In this document: piece after piece, positions 47,223 to 55,790 of the stretch
How positions within the stretch are numbered: position 1 is the stretch's first letter
How the letters are laid out: each line of letters opens with the position of its first letter
From: Chloroflexota bacterium
Lineage (GTDB): Bacteria; Chloroflexota; UBA6077; JACCZL01
Assembly: GCA_020850535.1 (NCBI GenBank)
Contig: JADZEM010000058.1
Span: 1-61,858, forward strand
Direction: 5' to 3'
Length of the DNA: 61,858 bases
Translations under genes and position numbers: made by a program
Notes under the pieces: model-generated
Seen by the model: the letters and a program-made list of their open reading frames with translations, nothing else
Database searches by the model: none
What the model was told of the DNA's origin: nothing

Positions 47223-47861
47223 TCACGCCGGCAGGTCGGCCAGCGCGTCCTCAAGGTCCGGCAGCGGCCATTGCCAGAGCCAGCTAACGCGAAGCTGCAG
47301 ACTCGGCAGTACCGCCGACGTGTAGACGCCATCCGCAGAGGGTGCGATCAACGTGTACTGGCCCGCATCGTCCAGCACGTAAAACAGCGCTTCCGTCCGT
47401 GATTCGTCGATGATCCAGTATTCGGGAACACCAGCAGCCTCGTATTCGGCGAGCTTCTCCGTGCGGTCACGCCCCCGACTCTCCGGCGAGACTACCTCAA
47501 TCGCGATGTCAGCCGGGCCGTCAAGATAGGTGTCCTTCACGCGGTCCAGATGTTCGTTCGCCACGAACAGGATGTCCGGCATCCGACCGCTGGGGCGAGA
47601 TCGCAGCCGCATGATGAAGTTCGACGTGATGACGATGCCGAGCTTGTTCGGTCGGACACGCGACTTGATCAGGTCAGCAAGAAAGGCCGTCTGAAGTAGG
47701 TGGCGAATGTTCTCCGGTGACACGCTGATGAGCACTCCGTCGACCCACTCGGTTCGCCGTTCCTCCTTGTCCCAGCCGTCGTGAAACTCCTCCCAGGTCA
47801 CGCGCGCTGGCGAGGGCGACGGAGATGGGCGGTCGGGGCCGGTCAGATCGACATTGAGCAT
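47223..47861 (-). CDS. Uma2 family endonuclease (DUF820), copy 2
   Basis: A 212-aa paralogue of the 45944 protein: TEWVDGVLISVSPEN, GRMPDILFVANEHL, IAIEVVSPESRGRD, LAEYEAAGVPEYWIID and the C-terminal LQLRVSWLWQWPLPDLEDALADL all align. The PD-(D/E)XK Asp, Glu and following residues are conserved. The two copies are separated by about 650 bp containing a transposase remnant, so a local duplication followed or accompanied by insertion is likely. The role in the cell is unknown. Confidence 0.88.
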   Translation of the reverse strand: MLNVDLTGPDRPSPSPSPARVTWEEFHDGWDKEERRTEWVDGVLISVSPENIRHLLQTAFLADLIKSRVRPNKLGIVITSNFIMRLRSRPSGRMPDILFVANEHLDRVKDTYLDGPADIAIEVVSPESRGRDRTEKLAEYEAAGVPEYWIIDESRTEALFYVLDDAGQYTLIAPSADGVYTSAVLPSLQLRVSWLWQWPLPDLEDALADLPA

Positions 47862-47991
47862 GTTCGGGTTCCCTCCCGGGACGCTGGCTCGCCTATCAGC
47901 GTATCACGGCCTCGGCACAATCGGAAAAGCCATCAAGGGTCATGAGGCTCACCGCCCCATGACCCTTGAACCTGTGGCCTGAGTCCCGTGA

Positions 47992-49002
47992 CTAGACGGC
48001 GACGGCCAGCATCCGGTCGATGGACAGCCGCGCCTTGTCGGCCATCTCTGGCTCGACCTCGACGGCCGGGGACATCTCCAGCAGCGTCCGGTGCAGCTTC
48101 CGCAGCGTGATCTGCTTCATATACGAGCAGACGGCGGCACGGTCGGCGGCCAGGAACCGCTTGTCGGGGATCTCCTTCTCCAGCCGATGGAGAATGCCGA
48201 CCTCGGTCGCCACCAGGAACAGCTCCTTCGAGCTCTTCTTGGCATGATTCACCATGCCCTCGGTCGACAGAATGTAGGTCGAGTCGGCGGACAGCATGCC
48301 GGCCTGCTTGCCGTAGACGTACTGGCTGCTGCAGCCGCACTCTGGGTGCACCAGCAGATCGGCGTTCGAGTTCGCCTTGCGGTTGGCCTCGAGCTCGTCG
48401 GGGCGGATGCCGGCATGCACATGACACTCGCCCATCCAGATCTCCATGTTGTCCCGGCCGAGTGTCGCCTTGAGCCAGGTGCCGAGGAAGAAGTCCGGCA
48501 GGAAGAGGATCTTCTTCCAGGAAGGGATCGAGCGGACGATCGATTCGGCGTTGCCACTGGTGACGCAGTAGTCTGACTCCGCCTTCACGGCCGCCGTGGT
48601 GTTGACGTAGCTCACCACGACCGCGCCCGGATGCTCGGCCTTCCAGGCCCGCACCTGGTCCGCCGTGATCGAGTCCGCCAGCGAGCAGCCAGCCGTCGGA
48701 TCGGGGATCAGGACCGTCTTCTCCATGTTGAGGATCTTGGCCGTCTCAGCCATGAAGTAGACGCCGCACATCACGATGACCTTCGAGTCCGTGCGCGCCG
48801 CCTCGCGCGCCAGTCCGAGCGAGTCGCCCACGAAATCAGCGACATCCTGTACCTCGGGCACCTGGTAGTTGTGCGCGAGAATGACGGCCTGTCGCTCGCG
48901 GGCCAGCTCGCGGACCTCACGGGACAGCCTGGCGCGCTCCGCATCGGACAGGGGCGGCTCGGCGCCGAAGCCGTTTGCCATCATCGGCAGTTCCAGGGTC
49001 AC
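47992..49002 (-). CDS. nadA: Quinolinate synthase
   Basis: A 336-aa 4Fe-4S enzyme that condenses iminoaspartate with dihydroxyacetone phosphate to quinolinate in NAD synthesis. The three cluster cysteines are in VMCGVYFMAET (C79), HPECGCS and AAVCSYMK. AHNYQVPEVQDVADFVGDSL, DPTAGCSLAD and SYVNTTAAVKAESD are typical. It starts at GTG 49002, overlapping the nadC stop by four bases. It is the third gene of the nrtR-nadC-nadA operon. No nadB (L-aspartate oxidase) is present in the window, so the iminoaspartate source lies elsewhere. Confidence 0.96.
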   Translation of the reverse strand: MTLELPMMANGFGAEPPLSDAERARLSREVRELARERQAVILAHNYQVPEVQDVADFVGDSLGLAREAARTDSKVIVMCGVYFMAETAKILNMEKTVLIPDPTAGCSLADSITADQVRAWKAEHPGAVVVSYVNTTAAVKAESDYCVTSGNAESIVRSIPSWKKILFLPDFFLGTWLKATLGRDNMEIWMGECHVHAGIRPDELEANRKANSNADLLVHPECGCSSQYVYGKQAGMLSADSTYILSTEGMVNHAKKSSKELFLVATEVGILHRLEKEIPDKRFLAADRAAVCSYMKQITLRKLHRTLLEMSPAVEVEPEMADKARLSIDRMLAVAV

Positions 49003-49946
49003 AGGACGACCTCCAGTGAGAAGTCCAGGGAGCCGGCCGAATGGGTCAGCGCCCCGAGTGAGGCGTAGTCGACGCCCGTGCGGGCGATGGCTGGCAAGGT
49101 GGCGTGAGTGACGCCGCCGGACGCTTCGAGCAGCACCCGGCCGGCCGCACGCTCGACGGCCTCGCGGAGGCGCGTCACGTCGCCGTCCCCGCCGACGAAG
49201 TTGTCGAGCAGGACCATGTCGGCGTTCGCCGCGATGGCCTCGTCAAGCTCGTCCAGGTTCGTCACTTCGATCTCGACGCGCTGACCGGGCGCTGCCCGGT
49301 CCTGTGCGCCACGCACGGCGGCGGTGATGCCGCCGGCCGCGCGAATGTGGTTCTCCTTGATCAAGAAGCCGTCGTCCAGGCCGGCCCGGTGGTTGCGACA
49401 ACCGCCGACACGCACGGCGTACTTCTCCAGCACCCGTGCACCGGGGGTGGTCTTGCGGGTGTCCAGCACCTCGGCGCCGGTCCCTGCGACGGCTTCAGCG
49501 GCCCGCCGGCTGCTGGTGGCGACCCCGCTCAGCCGCTGCACGAAGTTCAGGGCCGTCCGCTCGCCGGTCAGGATCGAGCGGGCCGAGCCTTCGATCCGCG
49601 CGACCACCCGCCGACTGCCCCAGGAGCCTTCGTCGGCCAGTCGCGTGATGCGGACGGACGGATCGACCATCGCGAAGACGGCTTCCACCACCGGCAGCCC
49701 ACACAGGATGCCGTCCTGCTTCTGGAGGATCTCGGCGACGGCCGTTGTCTCCGCTGCGACCGTCGCTTCGGTGGTGATGTCGCCCCGGCCCACATCTTCG
49801 GCGAGCGCCAGCTGGATGATCGCGGTCACGGCGTCGCTGCGCGGAAAGCTCGCAGCGGCCCCACGGCCGGCCTGGCTGACGACGCTCCCACGGTCCGCCG
49901 GGGCCGAGACGGCGGACACTGGGTTCGATACCCCGGGCGGGGTCAT
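48999..49946 (-). CDS. nadC: Nicotinate-nucleotide diphosphorylase (carboxylating)
   Basis: About 315 aa; makes nicotinate mononucleotide and CO2 from quinolinate and PRPP. Family landmarks are [31 protein letters not shown], the PRPP-binding [32 protein letters not shown] and the C-terminal [11 protein letters not shown] 49946 is chosen since GGAGG is seven bases upstream; the family's N-terminal domain starts near residue 35, so about 30 residues are an extra Ala/Pro-rich leader. It is coupled on both sides by 4-bp overlaps. Confidence 0.95.
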   Translation of the reverse strand: MTPPGVSNPVSAVSAPADRGSVVSQAGRGAAASFPRSDAVTAIIQLALAEDVGRGDITTEATVAAETTAVAEILQKQDGILCGLPVVEAVFAMVDPSVRITRLADEGSWGSRRVVARIEGSARSILTGERTALNFVQRLSGVATSSRRAAEAVAGTGAEVLDTRKTTPGARVLEKYAVRVGGCRNHRAGLDDGFLIKENHIRAAGGITAAVRGAQDRAAPGQRVEIEVTNLDELDEAIAANADMVLLDNFVGGDGDVTRLREAVERAAGRVLLEASGGVTHATLPAIARTGVDYASLGALTHSAGSLDFSLEVVL

Positions 49947-50737
49947 GAGGCTACCTCCGACGATCCCGGCCCGACCACGAGCCGGGGACTGCGCGAGCCG
50001 GCCGGGCCACCCTGCCAGCGCAGCTCGCGACGCCACGTACCGGACAGCGGTCCGGAGAACTGGTACAGTTCGCCCGGCCGACCCGGGCCTTCTGCCGCCG
50101 CGCGCTCGCCCGTCTGCACGAGCGCGCCGGTCGTGAACAGGGCGGCAAACGCCTTCTTGAAGTTGCTGGTGTTGAGGCGGACCAGCGACGGATCGAGGAT
50201 CGCCGCGTAGACCGCGCGTAGCTCCGGCAGCGTGAATTTCTCTGGCAGAAGCTGGAACGCCACCCAGGAGTAGCGGACCTTGCTGCGGACGCGGTCAATC
50301 GCGACGCGGAGCATGTCTCCGTGGTCGAACGCCAGCTCTTCCCAGGGCAGCTCCGAGATCGGGAACCAGGCGATGCGGAGGACATCCGCTCCAGGCGCCA
50401 GCTCCAGGTGATCCGTCCGCACCAGGGCTGCGTGCGCCACCGAGACGACCCGCCCCCGCGAGTCGCGGTCCGGCCGTCCAAAGGTAGCCAGCTGCTCCAG
50501 GTACCAGTCTCGGGCGTCCAGGCCGGCCTTGCTCCGCAAGGCTCGGCGCGCGGCCTCGTCAAAAGTCTCATCCGAGCGCAGCAAGACGCCGGGCAACGAC
50601 CAGTGCCCGCCAAATGCGGCGTCGCCGCGCTGGACGAGCAAGACCTGCCAGGCGCTGTCAACGCGTGCCGCGGCACGGACCGTGAAAAGGACCACGTCGA
50701 CGGCCGCCACAACATTCGGGATGAGCTGGTCCGGCAC
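49943..50737 (-). CDS. nrtR: NrtR-type NUDIX-like transcriptional repressor of NAD synthesis
   Basis: A 264-aa protein. The N-terminal NUDIX fold carries a degenerate box: in GVLLRSDETFDEAARRALR and the following SKAGL, the catalytic Glu positions are Ala, Ser and Lys, so hydrolase activity should be lost. The C-terminal half is the winged helix of NrtR (WVAFQLLPEKFTLPELRAVY, RLNTSNFKKAFAAL). NrtR proteins repress NAD-biosynthesis genes and are released by ADP-ribose. It starts at GTG 50737 with GAGG eight bases upstream, and heads a nadC-nadA operon, fitting the known role. The operator lies at 50751-50775. Confidence 0.9.
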   Translation of the reverse strand: MPDQLIPNVVAAVDVVLFTVRAAARVDSAWQVLLVQRGDAAFGGHWSLPGVLLRSDETFDEAARRALRSKAGLDARDWYLEQLATFGRPDRDSRGRVVSVAHAALVRTDHLELAPGADVLRIAWFPISELPWEELAFDHGDMLRVAIDRVRSKVRYSWVAFQLLPEKFTLPELRAVYAAILDPSLVRLNTSNFKKAFAALFTTGALVQTGERAAAEGPGRPGELYQFSGPLSGTWRRELRWQGGPAGSRSPRLVVGPGSSEVAS

Positions 50738-50750
50738 CCACCGATCCTCA

Positions 50751-50775
50751 GAATAGAATCAACTCGATTCTATTC
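50751..50775 (-). promoter_or_regulatory. NrtR operator (perfect palindrome)
   Basis: Perfect 10-bp arms GAATAGAATC and GATTCTATTC are separated by AACTC. The site is 13 bp upstream of the nrtR GTG and covers the -10 and expected start of the minus-strand promoter. That promoter has TTGCTA at 50795-50790 and TAGAAT at 50772-50767, spaced by 17. It is the obvious autoregulatory site. Confidence 0.8.
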
Positions 50776-50922
50776 CCGTCCGGGCTAAATAGCAAGGAGC
50801 TTGACATCATCGTTTCTTTGAGCGCGCTTTCCGCAGATTGATGGGCACGTCACCGTGGACGAGTCCCCTAACCGCTGCGCTTTGCGTTTTGATAGCCAGC
50901 AAACGCGAGAACGGAGCGTCGG

Positions 50923-51519
50923 ATGTCACCCCAACCGCATTCTCAGAGTCGAGAGGCGCTCATCGGCCGCCCACGCGACATCGCGTTCGCGCTCCCCAAG
51001 CACCTCTGCCTCGTGCCGCCCAGCCAGCGCGCTGAGCGCGCCCAGTGGACCACCGATCTCTGCGTCATCGACGACCGCGACTACTTGATTCGCGGCATCC
51101 TGGCCGTGCCGGTCCCAGAGGAGCAGGGCGAGTTTACCTGGGGCGTCTGGGCCCGCGTTGCTCGGGCAGACTTCGAGCAGTACGTGGACGCCTGGGAGAG
51201 CGACAGCGAGTTGCAGGTGCCGCTGTTCACTGGCCAGTTGTCTGGCGGGATCGAACCGTATACCGACGCCGACCGTCTCGACGTGGTCGTGCATCTCCAG
51301 GGCGGCGGCCTGCGGCCACGCTTCCTGGTGATCTCCGACCGGCACCCGCTGGGCCAGGATCAGCGGCACGGCATCACCACGGCTGAGGCCGACTCGATGA
51401 TCGCGCACTATCGGCGGCAGGAACAGGCGGCTGAGTCCGCGCGGGCGACGCAGCCCGTGCGCCAGGAGCGCGGCCTGCGCCGGCTGATCCGAGGGCTGAT
51501 CGGCTGGTTCGCCCCGTAG
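50923..51519 (+). CDS. DUF2199 domain protein
   Basis: A 198-aa protein with the DUF2199 (PF09965) pattern: LPKHLCLVPPSQRAER, DLCVIDDRDYLIRGILAVPV, FTWGVWARVARADFEQYVDAW, LDVVVHLQGGGLRPRFLVI and DQRHGITTAEAD. Function unknown; members are usually cytosolic and some carry a Zn-ribbon N-terminus, which is missing here. GGAG lies seven bases before the ATG. The C-terminal Arg-rich tail (RGLRRLIRGLIGWFAP) is amphipathic and could touch membrane; that is speculation. It is a single gene diverging from the nrtR operon. Confidence 0.85.
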   Translation: MSPQPHSQSREALIGRPRDIAFALPKHLCLVPPSQRAERAQWTTDLCVIDDRDYLIRGILAVPVPEEQGEFTWGVWARVARADFEQYVDAWESDSELQVPLFTGQLSGGIEPYTDADRLDVVVHLQGGGLRPRFLVISDRHPLGQDQRHGITTAEADSMIAHYRRQEQAAESARATQPVRQERGLRRLIRGLIGWFAP

Positions 51520-51601
51520 GCTCGCACTCGGGAACGTCCGCCGCCCTGCTCCGAAGCTGGTACACGTTGACAGCGTCTGAGACGGCCCGCTGACGTGAGG
51601 A

Positions 51602-52063
51602 TTAGCGGCCGTTTCGGCGCTCGCGCAAGCGCCGGTTGACGACCTCGTCCAACTTGCCCGCGAACTTGCCCCGGTCGCGCGCGTTGAGCGGCGGCGGCCC
51701 GCCCGTGTACTCGCCGAAGCCGCGCAGGTAGGATGCGATCTCCCGGCTGGCGAGCAGTCCTCCGACGGCGTCTGGGGTGAACTCTCGCCCCCGGAAGTCG
51801 ATGCAGAGCGCGCCCTTGTCGATCACGCGGCCGGCCAGCGGCAGATCTGCCGTGGCGACGATGTCGTCTGCCGTCGTCTCCTCGGCGATCCAGTCGTCGG
51901 CGACGTCGAGGCCGCCGTTGACCTGCACCAGCGTGATGCTGTCCTGCTCGGGGACGCGCATCCAGGTGTTCGAGACGACGACGACCGGCAGCCCGTAGCG
52001 GGTAGCGACCTTGTAGATCTGCTCTTTGACGGGGCAGGCATCCGCATCCACCAGGATTCTCAC
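51602..52063 (-). CDS. YaiI/YqxD family protein (DUF188, PIN-like)
   Basis: A 153-aa protein. MRILVDADACPVKEQI, VVVSNTWMRVPE, TADDIVATADLPLAGRVIDKGA and GREFTPDAVGGLLASREIASYLRG match DUF188/YaiI-type proteins (PF02639), a PIN-like fold with three acidic residues that could hold a metal. The biochemical role is unknown; nuclease activity is conjecture. It starts at GTG 52063 with a GGGGGG ahead. It is transcribed away from the trmB-like gene and shares the divergent region. Confidence 0.87.
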   Translation of the reverse strand: MRILVDADACPVKEQIYKVATRYGLPVVVVSNTWMRVPEQDSITLVQVNGGLDVADDWIAEETTADDIVATADLPLAGRVIDKGALCIDFRGREFTPDAVGGLLASREIASYLRGFGEYTGGPPPLNARDRGKFAGKLDEVVNRRLRERRNGR

Positions 52064-52128
52064 ACGGCCTGCCCCCCACTCCGTGGAGGCTGCATGCCGA
52101 GAGTGTACTCCGAAGCAGGGCAGAACGG

Positions 52129-52178
52129 TTGACAGGGCGCCAGTGAACGCGCGATAGTAACCACGACGGTGGTTACTA
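52129..52178 (+). promoter_or_regulatory. Promoter and operator of the TrmB-like regulator
   Basis: TTGACA (52129-52134) and GATAGT (52153-52158) form a promoter with an 18-base spacer. The -10 overlaps a perfect palindrome at 52155-52178, with arms TAGTAACCAC and GTGGTTACTA separated by GACG. The arrangement suggests autorepression by the TrmB protein, whose GTG lies 17 bp downstream. Confidence 0.7.
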
Positions 52179-52194
52179 CTGCGGAGGCGGTGTC

Positions 52195-52965
52195 GTGGCG
52201 GTCGATCTGCTCCAGCGCATCGGGCTCAACAAGTACGAGGCCGAGGCCTACCTCGCCCTCCTCGCCGATGGTCCCCTGACCGGCTATGAGCTTGGCAAAC
52301 GTTCGAGCGTGCCGCTCTCCAAGAGTTACGAGGTGCTGGAGCGGCTGACTCGGCGGGGGCTGGCCCTGGTGCAGCCGGGAGATCCGCCACGCTACCTCGC
52401 CGAGCGCCCCGAGCGGGTGCTGGCCCGGACCCGCGCCGAGCAGGAGGCCGTGCTCGGGGAGCTTGCCGAGCAACTGGCGAGCATCCAGCAGCCAGACCCC
52501 GCTGACGGGTTCTGGGTGCTGCGCGGCCGGCACAACGTGCTGACCCGGGCCGGCGCAGCCATCGACGAGGCCCATGCCGAGGTCGTGATCGGGCGGCCCG
52601 GCTCGGGCAGCGCCCCGGACGTCGAGATTGACGCCGCGCTGGAGCGGGCACGGACGCGCGGCTGCCGGGTGGTCGAGCACCGGCTCTCCCCCCCCGACGG
52701 CCAGTCCGCGCCCGTCATCGTGCTGGTGGATGGCCGCGAGTCGCTCGCCGGGACGCTGGCCCCGGCCGATCACTGTCAGGCCGTCGTGAGCGCCAACCCG
52801 GCCCTGGCTCTGGCGATTCGTGGGGCCTGCGCCGGGCAGCCATCACCGGCCGTCCGTTTGACCCAGCCGGCGGCGGCCGTCGGCGACAACGGTGGCTGGC
52901 TGGACTGGGAGGCCAGAAAGCACCAGCAGCTTCGGCGGACGGGCGGTGGCGGGCGCGTCGCCTGA
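52195..52965 (+). CDS. TrmB family transcriptional regulator
   Basis: A 256-aa regulator. The N-terminal winged helix (GLNKYEAEAYLALLADGPLTG, ELGKRSSVPLSKSYEVLERL) is the TrmB type (PF01978), followed by a coiled stretch (RTRAEQEAVLGELAEQL) for dimerisation. A C-terminal PLD-like/TrmB ligand region contains WVLRGRHNVLTRAGAAIDEAH. TrmB members sense sugars. It starts at GTG 52195, with GGAGG seven bases upstream. The operator overlaps its promoter. No sugar transporter is adjacent, so the regulon lies elsewhere. Confidence 0.87.
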   Translation: MAVDLLQRIGLNKYEAEAYLALLADGPLTGYELGKRSSVPLSKSYEVLERLTRRGLALVQPGDPPRYLAERPERVLARTRAEQEAVLGELAEQLASIQQPDPADGFWVLRGRHNVLTRAGAAIDEAHAEVVIGRPGSGSAPDVEIDAALERARTRGCRVVEHRLSPPDGQSAPVIVLVDGRESLAGTLAPADHCQAVVSANPALALAIRGACAGQPSPAVRLTQPAAAVGDNGGWLDWEARKHQQLRRTGGGGRVA

Positions 52966-53016
52966 CACCTCAAGTTTTCAGTTGTGAGCCAATGGTGAGT
53001 GACGCGTGCCCCTCCC

Positions 53017-53148
53017 TGTCAGCCTGAGTTGAGTGAGCTTGCGAACGAAACGAAGGACCTCACCCACTGACCGTCAACGTACCCGTCACCCGCTGTCGTT
53101 CAGGTGTCGCGTCAGCGGGTGAGATCCTTCGCTGCGCTCAGGATGACA
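53017..53148. repeat. REP-like long inverted repeat, copy 2
   Basis: A diverged relative of 16587-16717: TGTCAGCCTGAG at the left and CTCAGGATGACA at the right, with inner ACCTCACCC and GGGTGAGATCCTTCGC blocks. It lies in the 273-bp leader of adenosylhomocysteinase. Confidence 0.7.
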
Positions 53149-53180
53149 ATTGCAGCTTGCATGCTTTCACCAACATTGAC

Positions 53181-53229
53181 GACCCACGACCCACGACCCA
53201 CGACCCACGATCCACGATCCACGATCCAC
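53181..53229 (-). repeat. Solo heptamer array before adenosylhomocysteinase
   Basis: Seven tandem units, four GACCCAC followed by three GATCCAC, end right at the Shine-Dalgarno of the adenosylhomocysteinase gene. Read on the minus strand the unit is GTGGGTC, a rotation of the GGGTCGT units that flank the S23-like gene at 11613-12122. There is no S23 gene here. Confidence 0.8.
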
Positions 53230-53238
53230 GGAGGCTCC

Positions 53239-54507
53239 ATGTCGTTCGATATCGCCAACCCCGCCCTGGCCGCCACCGGCCGCGGCAAGATCCGCTGGGC
53301 GGCCCGCCACATGCCGGTCCTCGGCTCGATCCGCGAGGAGCTGGCGGCCACGCGTCCGCTCGTCGGCCAGCGGATCGCGGCCTCGCTGCACATCACCACC
53401 GAGACCGCCGTGCTGCTCGGGGCGTTGCGGGCGGGCGGGGCCGAGATCGCACTGTGCGCGTCAAACCCGCTGTCCACCAAGGATGATGTCTGCGCCGCCC
53501 TGGTCGCCGACGACGGCATCGACGTCCACGCCTGGCACGGCGAGGACCTCCCGACCTACGAGCGCCACCTGAACGCCGTGCTCGCAACCGACCCGCACCT
53601 CGTCGTCGACGACGGCGCGGACCTGATCGCGGCGCTCCACCAGCGGGGTGACATCGGCTCGACAGTTGCCGGCATCGAGGAGACCACCACCGGCGTGATT
53701 CGGGTGCGGGCGCTGGCGGCTGAGGGTGGTCTGCGCTTCCCGGTCATCGGCCTGAACGACACGCCGACCAAGCGCCTGTTCGACAATCGGTACGGGACCG
53801 GCCAGAACACGCTGGACGGCATCCTCCGTGCGACGAACATCATGTTGGCTGGCTCAACGTTCGTGGTGGCCGGGTACGGCTGGTGCGGCCGGGGGATCGC
53901 CGCCCGGGCGCGAGGCATGGGGGCGCGCGTGATCGTCTCCGAGGTCAACGCGACTCGGGCGCTCGAAGCCGTGATGGACGGGTTCGAGGTGCTCCCGATG
54001 ACCGAGGCCGTTCCGTTGGGCGACCTGTTCGTGACGGCAACTGGCATGGCCGGCGTCATCCGCGCCGAGCACTTCGCGCTGATGAAGGACGGGGCGATCC
54101 TGGCGAACTCGGGGCATTTTGACGTCGAGGTCGAGGTGGCCGCCCTCCGCGAGCAGGCCGGCGCGGAGATCGAGATTCGCCCGAACCTGGCCGAGTTCCG
54201 CCTGCCGAATGGCAAGGCGATCTACCTGCTGGCCCAGGGGCGGCTCGTCGGGCAAGTGGCCGCCGAGGCCAGCCCCGCCTCGGTGATGGATCTCAGCTTT
54301 GCCGGGCTGGCCCTGAGCGCGCGCTACCTGCTGGAGCGTGCGGCCACGCTCGCGCCGGGCGTCCATGACGTGCCGGCCGCGCTCGACGAACAGGTGGCCA
54401 CGCGCAAGCTGGCGGCCATCGGCGTGCGCCTGGACACGCTCGACGAGAACCAGGAGGCGTACGCCCGCTCCTGGACGGTCGGCACGCTGGCCCAGTCCGT
54501 CGCCTGA
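53239..54507 (+). CDS. ahcY: Adenosylhomocysteinase
   Basis: A 422-aa enzyme that splits S-adenosylhomocysteine to adenosine and homocysteine and so recycles the product of methyltransferases. The NAD-binding GYGWCGRGIA lies at about residue 212. The catalytic region has GIEETTTGVIR, IGLNDTPTKRLFDNRYGTGQ and NSGHFDVEV. The C-terminus SWTVGTLAQSVA replaces the usual tyrosine-ending tail. It lacks the 40-residue insert of plant and gamma-proteobacterial types, as in archaeal, Thermotoga and Chloroflexota enzymes. ATG 53239 is chosen since GGAGG is four to five bases upstream; longer frames read through the heptamer array. Confidence 0.95.
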   Translation: MSFDIANPALAATGRGKIRWAARHMPVLGSIREELAATRPLVGQRIAASLHITTETAVLLGALRAGGAEIALCASNPLSTKDDVCAALVADDGIDVHAWHGEDLPTYERHLNAVLATDPHLVVDDGADLIAALHQRGDIGSTVAGIEETTTGVIRVRALAAEGGLRFPVIGLNDTPTKRLFDNRYGTGQNTLDGILRATNIMLAGSTFVVAGYGWCGRGIAARARGMGARVIVSEVNATRALEAVMDGFEVLPMTEAVPLGDLFVTATGMAGVIRAEHFALMKDGAILANSGHFDVEVEVAALREQAGAEIEIRPNLAEFRLPNGKAIYLLAQGRLVGQVAAEASPASVMDLSFAGLALSARYLLERAATLAPGVHDVPAALDEQVATRKLAAIGVRLDTLDENQEAYARSWTVGTLAQSVA

Positions 54508-54555
54508 CTCGAAGCGATCCTGACCCACGCGTGCGGTGATCGCTCGAAGGACCGT

Positions 54556-54584
54556 GGCCCCCGTTCCGGCACGGAGCGGGGGCC
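54556..54584. terminator. Hairpin between convergent genes
   Basis: GGCCCCCGTTCCG pairs with CGGAGCGGGGGCC over 13 positions with one G-T wobble and a three-base loop. It lies between the ends of ahcY and the convergent GT4 gene and could stop transcription from both sides, though T-tracts are weak. Confidence 0.5.
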
Positions 54585-54659
54585 GCGGATGCACTCACTC
54601 CGGAAGCTGACCGGGTACAGCACATCGTGCGTCGGCCCGGGTGCGGCGGCTTGTGCGGC

Positions 54660-55781
54660 TTACGGACGCTCGGCTTTCGACCGGTGCTCGGTCTGCCATT
54701 CGGCGTAGGCCCGCTCGACGAAGTTGGTGAACCGCTCGCGGAAGAGTGACACGCTGAAGCGCTCGGCGTTGCGGCGAATGCGCTCCGGGTCGAACGACAT
54801 CGTCTCGAGCTTGCGGACGGCGTCGGCGAGGTCCTTCGGTGTCTGGCGCGGGAACAGCACGCCGGTCTCGCCGTCAATGACCGTGTCGAGCGAGCCGCCA
54901 GCGGCGTAGGCCACCACCGGCTTGCCCACGGCCTGCGCCTCGACGGGCGCGATGCCGAAGTCCTCCTCGCCGGGGAAGAGATAGGCCCGGCAGTTGGCGT
55001 AGAGGTCGGCCAGCGTCTCGTCGTCCACGCGGCCCAGGAACTCGATGTTCGGCGTGGCGCGCCCCTCCAACCGGGCGCGATCCCGCCCGATCCCGACGAT
55101 CTTGACCGGCAGGCCCAGCTCGCGGAACGCCTCCACGATCAGGTCGATGCGGCGGTACGGCGCCAACCGCGCCACGGTCAGATAGTAGTCGCCGCTGGTC
55201 CGGCTCAGGGTGAACTGCTCGGTGTCGACCGGCGGCGGGATGATCTCCGACTCGCGGCGGTAGTACTTCTGGATGCGCGCGGCCACGGCGGTCGAGATCG
55301 CGATGTAGCGGTCCACCCGTGACGACGCGCCAGCATCCCAGACGCGCAGATAGTGGATCAGCGGCGGCAGCACCAGCCGCGCGAAGCCGCCAAGCCGCTC
55401 CCGCTCGACATACTCGCGGTAGCGCCAGACCCACCGCATCGGCGTCAGACAGTAGCTGATGTGCAGCGTGTTCGGGCCGGTGACCACGCCCTTGCAGAAC
55501 GCGCTGCTGTTCGAGATCACCACGTCGTAGCCGCCCAGGTCGAACGACTCGAAGGCGATGGGGTACGCCATCAGGTACGCCTGGTGCTGCTTCGTCACCA
55601 GCGGGAAGCGCTGCATGAACGACGTCCGGATGTCCCACGAGCGGTAGGCCGCCGGCATCACGTTCGCGTCGTACATTGAGGTGTAGATCGGAGCGTCGGG
55701 GTAGTAGCTGTGTAGCTGTTCGAGAACCCGCTCAGCCCCGCCATACTGGTTCAGATAGTCATGCGTCAGTGCGATTCTCAT
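54660..55781 (-). CDS. Glycosyltransferase family 4
   Basis: A 373-aa GT-B enzyme. MRIALTHDYLNQYGGAERVLEQL, ISNSSAFCKGV, YLTVARLAPYRRIDLIVEAF and the donor-site EX7E in FPGEEDFGIAPVEAQ mark the mannosyltransferase-like GT4 group used in exopolysaccharide assembly. It lies nine bases after the polyprenyl glycosylphosphotransferase gene, so it probably adds an early sugar to the lipid-linked unit. The sugar is unknown, though mannose from GDP-mannose is plausible. Confidence 0.91.
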   Translation of the reverse strand: MRIALTHDYLNQYGGAERVLEQLHSYYPDAPIYTSMYDANVMPAAYRSWDIRTSFMQRFPLVTKQHQAYLMAYPIAFESFDLGGYDVVISNSSAFCKGVVTGPNTLHISYCLTPMRWVWRYREYVERERLGGFARLVLPPLIHYLRVWDAGASSRVDRYIAISTAVAARIQKYYRRESEIIPPPVDTEQFTLSRTSGDYYLTVARLAPYRRIDLIVEAFRELGLPVKIVGIGRDRARLEGRATPNIEFLGRVDDETLADLYANCRAYLFPGEEDFGIAPVEAQAVGKPVVAYAAGGSLDTVIDGETGVLFPRQTPKDLADAVRKLETMSFDPERIRRNAERFSVSLFRERFTNFVERAYAEWQTEHRSKAERP

Positions 55782-55790
55782 CTGTTGCTG

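Noticed and set aside
49900-49945. tRNA-like GGGTTCGATACCCCG stretch
   Set aside because: It lies within the nadC coding region, and no cloverleaf can be built around it.
53181-53229. Heptamer array as a CRISPR array
   Set aside because: Units are contiguous 7-mers with no spacers and no cas genes.
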